Source: Treponema_I sp045599005 (lineage in GTDB: Bacteria > Spirochaetota > Spirochaetia > Treponematales > Treponemataceae). From it: a DNA stretch of 64,000 nt. The notes beneath the pieces were generated by a model. The model had not been told where the DNA came from. It saw only the letters and a list, made by a program, of their open reading frames with translations, and did not search any database. Position numbers and translations under genes: made by a program. This document shows positions 32,852 through 41,926 of the stretch, piece by piece. Position 1 is the stretch's first letter. Each line of letters begins with the position of its first letter. The DNA is taken from the NCBI GenBank assembly GCA_045599005.1, contig JAZRVF010000026.1, positions 71,060 to 135,059 of the forward strand, given 5' to 3'.

Positions 32852-34174
32852 TTATTTTTTATGGCGACGGTCAAGTTCTCCCATTACATCGCTCCATGTT
32901 ACGCCCTCTTTGTACATGAGGACATTCAGGAAGTAGAGAAGATCAGCACATTCCCAGATTACTTCGTCTTTTCCTTCAGCTTCGGTCACTTCTTCGGCTT
33001 CTTCCTCAACTTTTTCACGGACCCGTTTGTCATCAAGAGTTGCTGTGTAGGAACCGGGTTTCGGATTGGCAAAGCGGTCAGCGATTACATCATAAAGCCG
33101 TTCCATTGTGCTGGGTGCATCCGGGTCGGATGTGAAGCAGGTATAACTTCCGGTGTGACAGACTCCGCCGTGGGGAACGACAGTTGCAAGAATTGTGTCT
33201 CTGTCACAGTCTGCGCGCAGGCGGATTACAGAAAGATGGTGACCGGAATGCTCTCCTTTTGTCCAGAGAACATTGCGTGTGCGGCTCCAGAAAGTAAGTT
33301 TTCCGCTGTCAAATGTTTTGTTGAAAGCTTCTTTGTTTGCGTATCCCATCATGAGCACTTCTCCGCTTGGAGCCTGCGCAATCACGGGAATAAGGCCTGC
33401 GGAAGTTTCGGCGGCTTTTTCCCAGTTGAGGCATTCGATGAATGCGTCTTTAAGGGAGACTTTTCCGGTGTAGAGAGCCATACCCATCTGGACATCGCAT
33501 CCCATTTTTTCAAGGGCAACAGCTTCTTCAAGAGTCGAGACACCGCCGGCAACAACAACACGGCATTTTACTGCGTCACGGAGTTTTTTTGCGGCTTCCA
33601 TGTCTGTGCCCTGCATGCATCCTTCTTTCTCAACGCATGTAAAAAGCAGTTCGCTGGCATAAGTCTCAGCAGCTTTTGCACCTTCAATCAGATCAATTCC
33701 GTTGGTCTCTGTCCATCCTTTCACAGCGATTTTTCCGTTGATGGCATCAACACTGATTATGATTCTCTGGCGGCCGATTGCTGATGTAAGTTCATCAAGG
33801 AAAGCAGTGTTAAGAATCGCTCCACTGGCTCTTTCTTCAGCACTGGCCCAGGCTGCGGATCCGATGATGACTTTTTCTGCACCAAGAGAAATAAGTTCTT
33901 TGGCTTTTTTAACATCACGGATTCCACCGCCTACACGGATATTTCCTTTGCGGAGAAGGCTTTTTAGAATGGGTGTGTTCGCTGTGGAACCACGTTCCTT
34001 GCCTTCGGTGATAATGTTTCCGAGAGCGGCGTCTAGGTCAATGACTGCAACTTCGCCGTATCTGTCAAATTCTGCAATCAGGGAATCGGCGTCATCCCGC
34101 TGCAGCATCAAATCTTTTCCGTTTTTAAGCTGGACGACTTTGCCGTCTTTAAGGTCAATTGAGCTGATAATCAT
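32852..34174 (-). CDS. HisA-HisI-HisE fusion protein
   Basis: A 440-residue fusion covering three histidine-synthesis activities. Residues 1-235 are HisA (ProFAR isomerase): base Asp7 in SSIDLKDG, IRVGGGIRD, the second acid in SVDAINGKIAVKGWTE, and VVAGGVSTLEEA. Residues about 255-350 are HisI (phosphoribosyl-AMP cyclohydrolase): TFWSRTRNVLW, RADCDRD and GGVCHTGSYTCF. Residues about 355-440 are HisE (phosphoribosyl-ATP pyrophosphohydrolase): VREKVEEEAEEV and ADLLYFLNVLM. HisIE fusions are common; HisA joined to HisIE is unusual. The linked steps are consecutive in the pathway (HisE, HisI, HisA), so the fusion could channel intermediates. Confidence 0.92.
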   Translation of the reverse strand: MIISSIDLKDGKVVQLKNGKDLMLQRDDADSLIAEFDRYGEVAVIDLDAALGNIITEGKERGSTANTPILKSLLRKGNIRVGGGIRDVKKAKELISLGAEKVIIGSAAWASAEERASGAILNTAFLDELTSAIGRQRIIISVDAINGKIAVKGWTETNGIDLIEGAKAAETYASELLFTCVEKEGCMQGTDMEAAKKLRDAVKCRVVVAGGVSTLEEAVALEKMGCDVQMGMALYTGKVSLKDAFIECLNWEKAAETSAGLIPVIAQAPSGEVLMMGYANKEAFNKTFDSGKLTFWSRTRNVLWTKGEHSGHHLSVIRLRADCDRDTILATVVPHGGVCHTGSYTCFTSDPDAPSTMERLYDVIADRFANPKPGSYTATLDDKRVREKVEEEAEEVTEAEGKDEVIWECADLLYFLNVLMYKEGVTWSDVMGELDRRHKK

Positions 34175-34221
34175 GCAGGAATTGTAACAGATTGCAGATC
34201 TTTATTCAAACATTCAGCAGG

Positions 34222-35388
34222 TCAGACAAAAGGCACATCCACGGTGATCACGCAGAGGACGTCAGGCTGGGTTTCCCTGACTTTTGCAAAGATCATGGAA
34301 CGGAGTTCGTCCTCGGAATAAACACAGTCCAGGGGCCGGACAATGTCAAAAATCAGATTTGTGTGAGTTGTTCCGGGAACCATCCTGATGTCATGGGCTG
34401 AGATGCGGCTGTCTATGGATCGGCAGATTTCGCTGACCAGAACCTTCAACTCTTTAAGACGCTGGTTTTCTGTATCGATGGGATCCATGTGGATTGTTGC
34501 CCAGCAGTTGAATTTCTGTGCAAGTTCGAATTCAATCACGTCTATTTCATCGTGTATGTCAAATATATTTCGGTTTCCGGGAACTTCCGCATGCAGCGAG
34601 ATGATTCTGCGTCCGGGACCGTAATCATGTACGATAAGATCGTGGATCCCGACTACAATTTCATGGGCCATGACAGTTTCCTCAATACCGTCAACAAATT
34701 CTTTTTCCGGAGGCAGTCCAAGAAGGGGGTCAATTGTGTCCTGTGCAGCTTCACGTCCTGCATTCAGGATGAAAACTGAGACAATCAGTCCGCCGATTCC
34801 GTCTACAGGCAGATCGGTCCAGATTCCGAGAATAAGAGATGCAAATGCCACAGCAGTTGAAATCATGTCTCCGAGACTGTCTTTTGCTGTTGCATCAAGA
34901 GCGGGAGATGAGATCAGTTTTGAAGTGCGGTGATTGTAAAAATACATGTAGAATTTGATCAGGATTGAAGCGATCATGATCACGGCTGCAGGAACGGAGA
35001 ATTCGGTCTTTTCAGGATGCATGATTCCTTTAATGGAAGAAACTGCAAGTTCAAATCCCATGATAAGGATGATTCCGGCAATAACAAGGCCTGCAATATA
35101 CTCAAGCCGTCCGTGACCGAAGGGGTGGTCTTTGTCTGCTTTTTTTGCGCCCAGTTTAAAACCCAGAAGAGTTACGATGCTGCTTGCTGCGTCAGACAGG
35201 TTGTTCATGGCATCTGCTGTAAGTGCAACGGATCTGCTGATTACGCCTGCAAGGAATTTAAAACCGCTCAGAACCACGTTCAGGAAAATCCCGAATCCTG
35301 CGCAGAGAATTCCATAGGCGGTCCGGACTTTCGGATCTGTATAATCTGAGTAATTCTTAATAAACAGGCGTCTCAAAATAGAAAACAT
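34222..35388 (-). CDS. Cation diffusion facilitator (zinc/iron/manganese exporter)
   Basis: A 388-residue CDF-family metal exporter with six transmembrane helices. Metal-site residues are in ADAMNNLSDAASS (helix 2) and DATAKDSLGDMIS (helix 5), with the FGHGRLEY motif after helix 2. The C-terminal cytoplasmic domain (about 205-300) is the normal dimerisation domain, followed by about 85 further residues with a second ferredoxin-like segment (VSEICRSIDSRISAHDIRMV), which makes it longer than typical. The start follows CTGGAGG. It is upstream of the his genes by 47 bases; whether they share transcripts is unclear. The metal cannot be told from sequence alone. Confidence 0.88.
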   Translation of the reverse strand: MFSILRRLFIKNYSDYTDPKVRTAYGILCAGFGIFLNVVLSGFKFLAGVISRSVALTADAMNNLSDAASSIVTLLGFKLGAKKADKDHPFGHGRLEYIAGLVIAGIILIMGFELAVSSIKGIMHPEKTEFSVPAAVIMIASILIKFYMYFYNHRTSKLISSPALDATAKDSLGDMISTAVAFASLILGIWTDLPVDGIGGLIVSVFILNAGREAAQDTIDPLLGLPPEKEFVDGIEETVMAHEIVVGIHDLIVHDYGPGRRIISLHAEVPGNRNIFDIHDEIDVIEFELAQKFNCWATIHMDPIDTENQRLKELKVLVSEICRSIDSRISAHDIRMVPGTTHTNLIFDIVRPLDCVYSEDELRSMIFAKVRETQPDVLCVITVDVPFV

Positions 35389-35478
35389 AACAAACCTCCA
35401 GTTTATATAACTGTGCCGTACAATACTTTCATTCTTGCATAAAACATCCCTTTATTGCAAATAAATACTTCCAGTCAT

Positions 35479-35506
35479 AAAACATTTTTCCATAAATCAA
35501 TGTTTT
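35479..35506. promoter_or_regulatory. Inverted repeat at the promoter of the candidate RNA
   Basis: AAAACATT (35479-35486) and AATGTTTT (35499-35506) are perfect inverted repeats covering the -35 region of the following promoter. A second near-palindrome (TTGCATAAA..TTTATTGCAA) lies just upstream. They may be operators for the divergent metal transporter or the RNA. Confidence 0.4.
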
Positions 35507-35516
35507 GTTGTATAAT
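35487..35516 (+). promoter_or_regulatory. Promoter of candidate structured RNA
   Basis: Perfect TATAAT at 35511-35516, with a weak -35 (TTTCCA) 18 bases upstream. Confidence 0.45.
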
Positions 35517-35522
35517 TAAGCT

Positions 35523-35708
35523 TCTGAATTGCTTTTCGGAAATATCCGTTTACGGACAGTAACCTCGTATATTTGTGAGAATACGAGAAGGAAGGTAGCT
35601 ACTGACAAAAACACTCACAAGGCGGAATGATAGTTTCCATGCCGCCTTTCGCGTGTAGCGACGATATCTAGCGATTTTGGCAGTTACAGCCTTCCTGGCA
35701 GTCTTTTT
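35523..35708 (+). ncRNA. Candidate structured noncoding RNA (~185 nt)
   Basis: A multi-branched fold is supported by perfect stems: CTCGTAT/ATACGAG (35564-35570 with 35581-35587), AAGGCGG/CCGCCTT (35619-35625 with 35642-35648), and a closing stem AGGAAGG/CCTTCCT (35589-35595 with 35690-35696) continued by ACTG/CAGT. Near the 5' end CGGA, TCCG and CGGA segments (35537-35556) can form two mutually exclusive hairpins. A TATAAT precedes it and CTTTTT follows. There is no open frame. Length recalls 6S RNA, but I cannot match any family, and the transcribed strand is inferred from the TATAAT and T run. Confidence 0.45.
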
Positions 35709-35712
35709 ATTA

Positions 35713-35832
35713 CTTGATTAAGATTCTGTCTATAAGGGGATAATCCTGTTGCTTTTTTAAGAAACATTGCAATTGAGGTTTCTGGGACCGTCTGTGATTT
35801 AGCGGCTCTGAGTAATATTCTTTGTAAACATG
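35713..35832. other. Remaining part of the CDF-malQ gap, nothing recognised
   Basis: This stretch between the candidate RNA and the malQ promoter is AT-rich and holds no gene or clear hairpin that I can support. Confidence 0.5.
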
Positions 35833-35862
35833 TTGACATTGCATTGTGTAAAACGGTTTACT
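35833..35862 (+). promoter_or_regulatory. Possible malQ promoter
   Basis: Perfect TTGACA (35833-35838), spacer of 18, TTTACT (35857-35862). The implied leader is short but keeps the GGAGG ribosome site. Confidence 0.45.
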
Positions 35863-35879
35863 AAGCAGTGGAGGCTTCC

Positions 35880-37817
35880 ATGAAAACTTTCGGAACAGCT
35901 GTGCCTGTAAGCGCATTGAAAACAAAAAAAAGTGCGGGTTGCGGTGAATTTCTGGATTTGATTCCCTTTGCTGATTTCTGCAGAAAATCAGGCTTTTCTT
36001 TGATTCAGATTCTGCCTGTGAATGATACGGGAACCGGAAGTTCTCCTTACAGTGCTCTGTCAGCCTTTGCCCTTAATCCGATTTATTTATCAATAGCTCA
36101 TCTTCCGGAACTACAGAATGCTCCGGAAGCAGCAAAAGAACTGAAAAAATTCAAGACAGCCACTGAATCCTTGAAGCGTTTCAATTACACACAGGTAAGG
36201 AATGAAAAACTTAGGATCCTGCGGGCAGTCTACGAGAAAAACCGGGAAACAATAGCAGCGGATGCAGATCTTTCCGCCTGGATTGAAGAAAATCTCTGGG
36301 TGAATGAGTATGCCGTCTTCATGCATTATAAAGATGATTATATGCAGGCTTCCTGGAAAAGCTGGCCCAAAGACAGATGCTGGCAGGACCGGAAGATTGA
36401 GGGTGATGAGCTTTTTTACGCATGGCTCCAGATGCGTCTCGACCAGCAGTTTTCAGAAGCGGCGGCTTATGTCCGGGAAAAGGGACTGAAAATCAAGGGT
36501 GATATACCGATCATGATGAACGAGGATTCTCATGACGCATGGGCTCATCCTGAATTTTTCAATGATTCTCTCAGGGCTGGTTCTCCTGTGGACGGATTCA
36601 ATCCGGTGGGGCAGAACTGGGGATTTCCGACTTATAACTGGAAAAATCTTGCCGAAAAGGATTATTCCTGGTGGAAAAACCGGCTGAAAACTGCTTCAAA
36701 ATACTATGATGTTTACCGCATTGACCACATCTTGGGATTTTTCCGCATCTGGGCAATTCCTTACGGGGAAACAACTGCTGTTCTGGGACATACGGAACCT
36801 TTTGAACCGATTACACGGGCAGAACTTAATAATGAAGGTTTTTCTGACGAGCGCATCCGTTGGCTGAGCCGCCCGCATATTCCCACAAACCTTGTGGAAG
36901 CGGTTAACAACGGGGATTATCTTGGAAGTCACGGGATTCTCCGCACTGTGGCGGACCGCATAGGAGATGAGGAACTGTGGCTTTTCAACAGCGGGATTTC
37001 CTGTGACAGTGATATTTACTGCCGTTCCGACATTCCTGAACCTGTAAAGCAGGCCCTTGCAGAAAAGTGGCGGGACCGGATGCTGGTAGAAGTTGATAAA
37101 GACAGGTTTTATCCAATCTGGACATATACCGAAACAACAGCCTGGAAAAGTCTCGATGCCCGGGAGCAGGAGTTTTTCAGGGAGCTTTTTGCGGAAAAGA
37201 GCAGAAAAATGGAATATCTGTGGGAAAAACAGGCACGCACTGTCCTTGGTGAACTGACCGACTGCACGGACATGGTGCCCTGCGCTGAAGATCTGGGAGC
37301 AAACATTGACTGCCTGCCATCTGTCCTTCATGACCTGAACATCCAGCGTCTTAAAGTTGTGCGCTGGAGCCGTCTATGGGATCAACCCGGGCAGCCTTTC
37401 GAGGATTTTGCCGATTATCCTGTGCAGAGCGTCACCACGACCAGCGTCCACGACAGTTCCACACTGCGTCTCTGGTGGCTAAAGGAAGCTGATGCAGCGG
37501 ATTTTTCAGAAACTTTCTGTCCCGAGCTGGAACCTGACGGCTCTTATACTCCGGAAACTGCAGAGCGCATTCTGTCTGTGACAGCGACTTCAGCAAGCAG
37601 TTATATAATCCATCCGATCCAGGATTATCTGGCACTGAAAGCGGAATATTATGACGAAGACCCGGAAGCCGAGAGAGTCAATGTTCCTGGAAGCGTTAAT
37701 GATTTCAACTGGACATACCGTCTGCCGGCGCTGATTGAGGATCTGAATAAAGATAAAGAACTATGTGCGGCCATAAAGGCACTTTCCAAGACAAAAAAAA
37801 CAAAGGGGAAAAACTGA
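35880..37817 (+). CDS. malQ: 4-alpha-glucanotransferase (amylomaltase)
   Basis: MalQ moves alpha-1,4-glucan segments between maltodextrins and releases glucose in the cytoplasm. The 645-residue GH77 protein has family landmarks near the N-terminus (LIQILPVNDTGTGSSPYSAL), in the middle (IKGDIPIMMNEDSHD, SPVDGFNPVGQNWGFPTYNW) and the catalytic region YYDVYRIDHILGFFRIWAIP with nucleophile Asp in RIDH, followed by CAEDLGANIDCLPSVL. The length is within the broad family range. The start follows GGAGG; a GTG four codons upstream overlaps that site. It overlaps the following GH13 gene by one base (TGATG), a starch-use operon. Confidence 0.92.
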   Translation: MKTFGTAVPVSALKTKKSAGCGEFLDLIPFADFCRKSGFSLIQILPVNDTGTGSSPYSALSAFALNPIYLSIAHLPELQNAPEAAKELKKFKTATESLKRFNYTQVRNEKLRILRAVYEKNRETIAADADLSAWIEENLWVNEYAVFMHYKDDYMQASWKSWPKDRCWQDRKIEGDELFYAWLQMRLDQQFSEAAAYVREKGLKIKGDIPIMMNEDSHDAWAHPEFFNDSLRAGSPVDGFNPVGQNWGFPTYNWKNLAEKDYSWWKNRLKTASKYYDVYRIDHILGFFRIWAIPYGETTAVLGHTEPFEPITRAELNNEGFSDERIRWLSRPHIPTNLVEAVNNGDYLGSHGILRTVADRIGDEELWLFNSGISCDSDIYCRSDIPEPVKQALAEKWRDRMLVEVDKDRFYPIWTYTETTAWKSLDAREQEFFRELFAEKSRKMEYLWEKQARTVLGELTDCTDMVPCAEDLGANIDCLPSVLHDLNIQRLKVVRWSRLWDQPGQPFEDFADYPVQSVTTTSVHDSSTLRLWWLKEADAADFSETFCPELEPDGSYTPETAERILSVTATSASSYIIHPIQDYLALKAEYYDEDPEAERVNVPGSVNDFNWTYRLPALIEDLNKDKELCAAIKALSKTKKTKGKN

Positions 37818-40800
37818 TGGAATTTCATATCAACAGACGGATCCGTGATTTGTGCGGATTTGACAAGGCTCTCTTTTCCTATGACGGCAATGTGATTTTC
37901 AGGGATTTCAAGGCTGTGCGTGTTTTTGCCCGGAAAGTAAATACAGCGATGCAGAATCTGCTTCCTTCAGACCAGCTTTTGAAGGCGGGGCAGATCAATG
38001 CGATGGGTTTGATTGATGAGATTTTCCATCATGTGTGCGCTGAATTCCGTAAGCAGCAGAATCCCAAAGCTTTTGAAGAACTTCTTGCATATCTGGAATC
38101 GGAGCTGGGAAAAGACAGAGTGGACGCACTGATCTCCGAATTTTCAGCTGAATTCCCGCCTGTCGCAGTTTATGCTGGTCAGGTTTCACAGGAAGATTAT
38201 CTTTCTGCAAGTACGAAAGGCATCAGCAACCGGGTTACGACACTGGAGGAAATGGTCCTTCTGCATCTGACTTCCGAAAATCCTGCGATGGCTCAGTTTT
38301 CTATGCTCTTTGGAGACGATATTCTCGCAGAGAATCCGGATTACCCGGAATCCTGGACAAAAATCCAGGAGTTCTTCAAAAAGCAGCCCCTTTTCGGACC
38401 AAACTACACAGATCTGATCTCCATGCTCCGTGAGCCGGCACTTTTCAGTCCCAACAGTCTGCGAGGCCAGTTGGATTACATCCGGCAGCACTGGGTCTCA
38501 CTTTTTGGCGAATTGATCCGTCGCCTTCTGCTTTCTGGAATTGATATGATTGCAGAAGAAGAAAAACCTTCCTGGCAGGGATTCGGTGGTGGTGCCGGCG
38601 GACAGGGAGGAGGCGGTCTTCCACCTATGGAGCCATACAGTTACGACTCCCTTATGAAAGAATATGAGCGGTTCAGCCCCGACCGTGAATGGATGCCGCG
38701 GGTTGTGCTCATGGCAAAAACTGTTCTTGTCTGGCTTGACCAGCTTTCAAAAAAATATGGCCGTTCCATCAGAACTTTGGACCAGATTCCCGACGAAGAA
38801 CTGGATACTCTTGCAAATCAGGGTTTCACAGGACTCTGGCTTATCGGTCTCTGGGAACGCAGCTGGGGAAGCAAGCGCATCAAACAGAAATGCGGAAACC
38901 CGGAAGCGGCAGCCAGTGCCTACAGTCTCCATGATTATGACATTGCAGAGGAACTGGGTGGATGGCCAGCTCTTGAGAATCTGCGTTACAGACTCTGGTG
39001 CAGAGGAATCCGTCTGGCTTCAGACATGGTTCCGAACCACACAGGACTGGACAGCAGATGGGTTGTTGAACGCCCTGATCTTTTTGTCCAGACACGTGAA
39101 TGTCCTTTCCCCGGCTACACATTTACAGGCGAGAATCTTTCACTTGATCCGAGAATCAGTGTTTATCTTGAAGATCATTATTATTCAAAGGATGACTGTG
39201 CAGTCGTTTACAAGCGTGTGGACAATGCGACCGGTGATGTCCGGTATCTGTACCATGGAAACGACGGAACCGGTCTGCCATGGAATGATACGGCTCAGAT
39301 TGACTTCCTCAATCCTCAGGCGCGGGAAGAAGTGATCCAGAAAATTCTCCATGTGGCACGCAATTTCCCGATTATCCGCTTTGATGCAGCAATGGTTCTT
39401 GCCAAAAAGCATATCCGTCGTCTCTGGTATCCGGAACCTGGTCATGGCGGAGATATTGCAAGCCGTTCAGAATACGCAATGAGCAGCAATGATTTTGAGA
39501 ATGCCATTCCCAATGAATTCTGGAGAGAAGTTGTTGACCGTTGTGCTCAGGAAGTTCCGGACACACTGCTTCTTGCTGAGGCCTTCTGGATGATGGAGGG
39601 CTATTTTGTCCGCACTCTGGGCATGCACCGTGTTTACAACAGTGCTTTCATGAATATGCTCAAGAAGGAAGAAAACCAGAAATATCGTGACACTGTAAAA
39701 AATACAATGGAGTTTGATCCTGAGGTCCTGAAGCGTTTTGTAAACTTCATGAACAATCCGGACGAGGAAACAGCTGTTGCCCAGTTCGGTCGTGATGACA
39801 AGTACTTCGGAGTCTGTACACTCATGGTTACTATGCCAGGTCTTCCAATGTTCGGACACGGCCAGATCGAGGGCTTTGAAGAAAAATACGGAATGGAGTA
39901 CACAAAGGCCTACAAGGATGAACAGCCGAATCTGGGACTGATCGCCCGCCATGAGCACGATATTTTCCCGCTGATGAAAAAACGTTATCTGTTCAGCGGT
40001 ATCGAAAACTTCTGTTTCTTCGATGTCTGGAACAATGGTTCCGTAAACGAGAATGTGTTCGCTTATTCAAACAGATCCGGCTCAGAACGTGCGGTTGTCT
40101 TCTATAATAACGTCTATCAGTCTGCAGCGGGCTGGATCAAAGTGTCCTGTCCTTCCGCCGTGAAAGACGGAGACGGTAACATTCATCACGAGACAAAATC
40201 CATTGCACAGGCATTGAATCTGTCTTCAGCTCCTGACACATTCCTGGTTTTCCAGGAACAGAGAAGCGGTCTGTGGTATATCCGTGAAAATGCAGCGCTG
40301 GAAAGAGACGGAATGTTCATCAGCCTGAACGGATTTGAATATCAGGTGCTTCTTAACATGTATGAAGTGACCGACGATTCTGCAGGAAAATGGCGGGCTC
40401 TGTGCGGTTATCTTAATGGCAGGGGCATGCGCAATGTGGATGTTGCGCTTAAAGAGGTTTATCTGAAGGATCTGTATGGAACTTTGACAGAGGCTCTTTC
40501 TTCTGGATTTGTCTCTGATGTGGCTGATGTCTGTGTCAAAAAAGCAAAAGTTCCGGCAGCAAAGAAGGCAAAAAATGTTGCGGAACAGGCTGATTCAACT
40601 GCAGCAGCTGACACTGCCTCAGTAAAACCGGTTAAAAAGCTGGCGGATATTCTTGCGGCTGAAAAAACTCCTGCAATGGCCTACTTTAAAAAACTCGGGG
40701 AGTTTGTCGCTTCCGGTTATGGTGCAGAAGAAGCTCTGACTGCTCTGCGTTTTGCGGAAATCTCTGCGGAACCGGCTGATGAAAAACTTCCTGAATCTGA

Positions 40801-41533
40801 TGTGTCAGAAAAACTGTCGGAAAAAGAAGCGAAAAAAGCTGCTGCAAAAGCGGCTGCGGCTCATTCGAAGAAAATAGCGGCAGCAGAGAAGGCTGTGTCA
40901 AAAATTGTTTCCCCTGCTGACAGAACAGAATGGACTTTACGCGCAGAAAAAGCCTGGAAAGCCTTTGAAAAGCGTATCAAGTCTTTGGCCGCACTCAAGC
41001 TGACCGAGCGTTCTGAAGTGGAAGCTCTTTGTGGATTTGCTTTTGCTTTCTCACTCACTGAAATGTGCGGCAGAACGGCAACGGTAAAAGATGTGCAGAC
41101 ACTGATAGAACTGTGGCGCCTTGACCGTAAGATCCGTGATCTTCTGTCTGATGCGGGCTCCAGTTATGACAGACTGTTCCCCTTGTTCCGCATTTTTGTG
41201 GACGCGGTTCTTACAGCTGGTACTGCGCTTCTGCCTGAAGACGCAGATGAATCTTTGTACAGAGCCTATTCTGTGTTCCTGGAAAGTCCACGGGCTTTTG
41301 ACACTATCGGGGCCAACAGTTTTGACAATGTGGTCTGGTTCAACAAGGAAAAACTGGAACTGTGCCGGAAGACTGCTGTGGATTTCTACAGAATGTTTGC
41401 GGCAAAAAAACCGGATGCAAAACTTCTGACAAAGGTTACCGCTAAATTTGACGCAGCCATGGTACAGGCTGAATATAAAGCCGAGGTTCTTGCTGAACTT
41501 CTTGAACCGGCGGAAGAAAACACAGAAGATTGA
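37817..41533 (+). CDS. Large GH13 alpha-amylase-family protein
   Basis: A 1238-residue protein. An N-terminal helical region (1-250) is followed by a glycine-rich linker (GFGGGAGGQGGGG, about residue 255), a GH13 barrel (about 275-770), a beta-rich part, a Lys/Ala-rich disordered stretch with AKKAAAKAAAAHSKK (about 905-1030) and a helical C-terminus. Catalytic residues in GH13 order: LASDMVPNHTG, nucleophile Asp523 in IIRFDAAM, acid Glu588 in LLLAEAFW, and NNPDEET where the third acid lies (family NHD). Two to three times normal amylase length; extra regions unknown. No signal peptide. Translated from a one-base overlap with malQ. It probably handles maltodextrin or glycogen; exact specificity is unclear. 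Confidence 0.8.
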   Translation: MEFHINRRIRDLCGFDKALFSYDGNVIFRDFKAVRVFARKVNTAMQNLLPSDQLLKAGQINAMGLIDEIFHHVCAEFRKQQNPKAFEELLAYLESELGKDRVDALISEFSAEFPPVAVYAGQVSQEDYLSASTKGISNRVTTLEEMVLLHLTSENPAMAQFSMLFGDDILAENPDYPESWTKIQEFFKKQPLFGPNYTDLISMLREPALFSPNSLRGQLDYIRQHWVSLFGELIRRLLLSGIDMIAEEEKPSWQGFGGGAGGQGGGGLPPMEPYSYDSLMKEYERFSPDREWMPRVVLMAKTVLVWLDQLSKKYGRSIRTLDQIPDEELDTLANQGFTGLWLIGLWERSWGSKRIKQKCGNPEAAASAYSLHDYDIAEELGGWPALENLRYRLWCRGIRLASDMVPNHTGLDSRWVVERPDLFVQTRECPFPGYTFTGENLSLDPRISVYLEDHYYSKDDCAVVYKRVDNATGDVRYLYHGNDGTGLPWNDTAQIDFLNPQAREEVIQKILHVARNFPIIRFDAAMVLAKKHIRRLWYPEPGHGGDIASRSEYAMSSNDFENAIPNEFWREVVDRCAQEVPDTLLLAEAFWMMEGYFVRTLGMHRVYNSAFMNMLKKEENQKYRDTVKNTMEFDPEVLKRFVNFMNNPDEETAVAQFGRDDKYFGVCTLMVTMPGLPMFGHGQIEGFEEKYGMEYTKAYKDEQPNLGLIARHEHDIFPLMKKRYLFSGIENFCFFDVWNNGSVNENVFAYSNRSGSERAVVFYNNVYQSAAGWIKVSCPSAVKDGDGNIHHETKSIAQALNLSSAPDTFLVFQEQRSGLWYIRENAALERDGMFISLNGFEYQVLLNMYEVTDDSAGKWRALCGYLNGRGMRNVDVALKEVYLKDLYGTLTEALSSGFVSDVADVCVKKAKVPAAKKAKNVAEQADSTAAADTASVKPVKKLADILAAEKTPAMAYFKKLGEFVASGYGAEEALTALRFAEISAEPADEKLPESDVSEKLSEKEAKKAAAKAAAAHSKKIAAAEKAVSKIVSPADRTEWTLRAEKAWKAFEKRIKSLAALKLTERSEVEALCGFAFAFSLTEMCGRTATVKDVQTLIELWRLDRKIRDLLSDAGSSYDRLFPLFRIFVDAVLTAGTALLPEDADESLYRAYSVFLESPRAFDTIGANSFDNVVWFNKEKLELCRKTAVDFYRMFAAKKPDAKLLTKVTAKFDAAMVQAEYKAEVLAELLEPAEENTED

Positions 41534-41544
41534 TCTTGTATTTG

Positions 41545-41577
41545 AAACCCCTGGAAACAATGTTTCCAGGGGTTTTT
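41545..41577 (+). terminator. Terminator after malQ-GH13
   Basis: A perfect 14-base-pair stem (AAACCCCTGGAAAC with GTTTCCAGGGGTTT) followed by TTTTTT. Confidence 0.9.
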
Positions 41578-41594
41578 TCCCTCTGTTTTTCCCG

Positions 41595-41623
41595 TTGAGT
41601 TTTATTTGCTAATTCGGTATTCT
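41595..41623 (+). promoter_or_regulatory. Promoter of the ACT/UPF0210 pair, leaderless geometry
   Basis: TTGAGT (41595-41600), spacer of 17, TATTCT (41618-41623), then 7 bases to ATG. No Shine-Dalgarno sequence. Confidence 0.6.
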
Positions 41624-41630
41624 TTCAGAC

Positions 41631-41903
41631 ATGAATAATGCAATTATCACAGTTGTCGGATCCGATCAGGTTGGTATTATCGCTCGCGTAAGCGCATACC
41701 TTTCAGAAAAAAAAGTAAATATCGTAGACATTACACAGACTATTCTGTCCGGTAATTTCGTCATGATGATGATGGTTGATCTTTCTCAGTCTGCAATTAC
41801 GATTGCGGATCTCAGGGCTGATATGAGCAAAGTCGGTGAGACAATGGGTGTGGAGATCAACATCATGCATGAGCGCGTTTTCGGCGCAATGCACCGCGTT
41901 TAA
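41631..41903 (+). CDS. ACT-domain protein (UPF0237 family)
   Basis: A 90-residue single ACT domain: AIITVVGSDQVGIIARVSAY at the start, then VNIVDITQTILSGNFVMMMM. ACT domains bind small ligands, often amino acids. This family is almost always encoded beside UPF0210, as here, and the pair is widely conserved without a firmly established role; amino-acid sensing is inferred from the ACT fold. The gene has no ribosome site; the promoter -10 ends 7 bases before its ATG, so its mRNA is probably leaderless. Confidence 0.9.
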   Translation: MNNAIITVVGSDQVGIIARVSAYLSEKKVNIVDITQTILSGNFVMMMMVDLSQSAITIADLRADMSKVGETMGVEINIMHERVFGAMHRV

Positions 41904-41926
41904 TTCGACTTTCAGAAGGAATCAAC

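Noticed and set aside
32861..33784. 307-codon plus-strand frame opposite hisA-hisI-hisE
   Set aside because: It is antisense to a strongly supported enzyme, with no family match and Cys/Phe-rich shadow composition.
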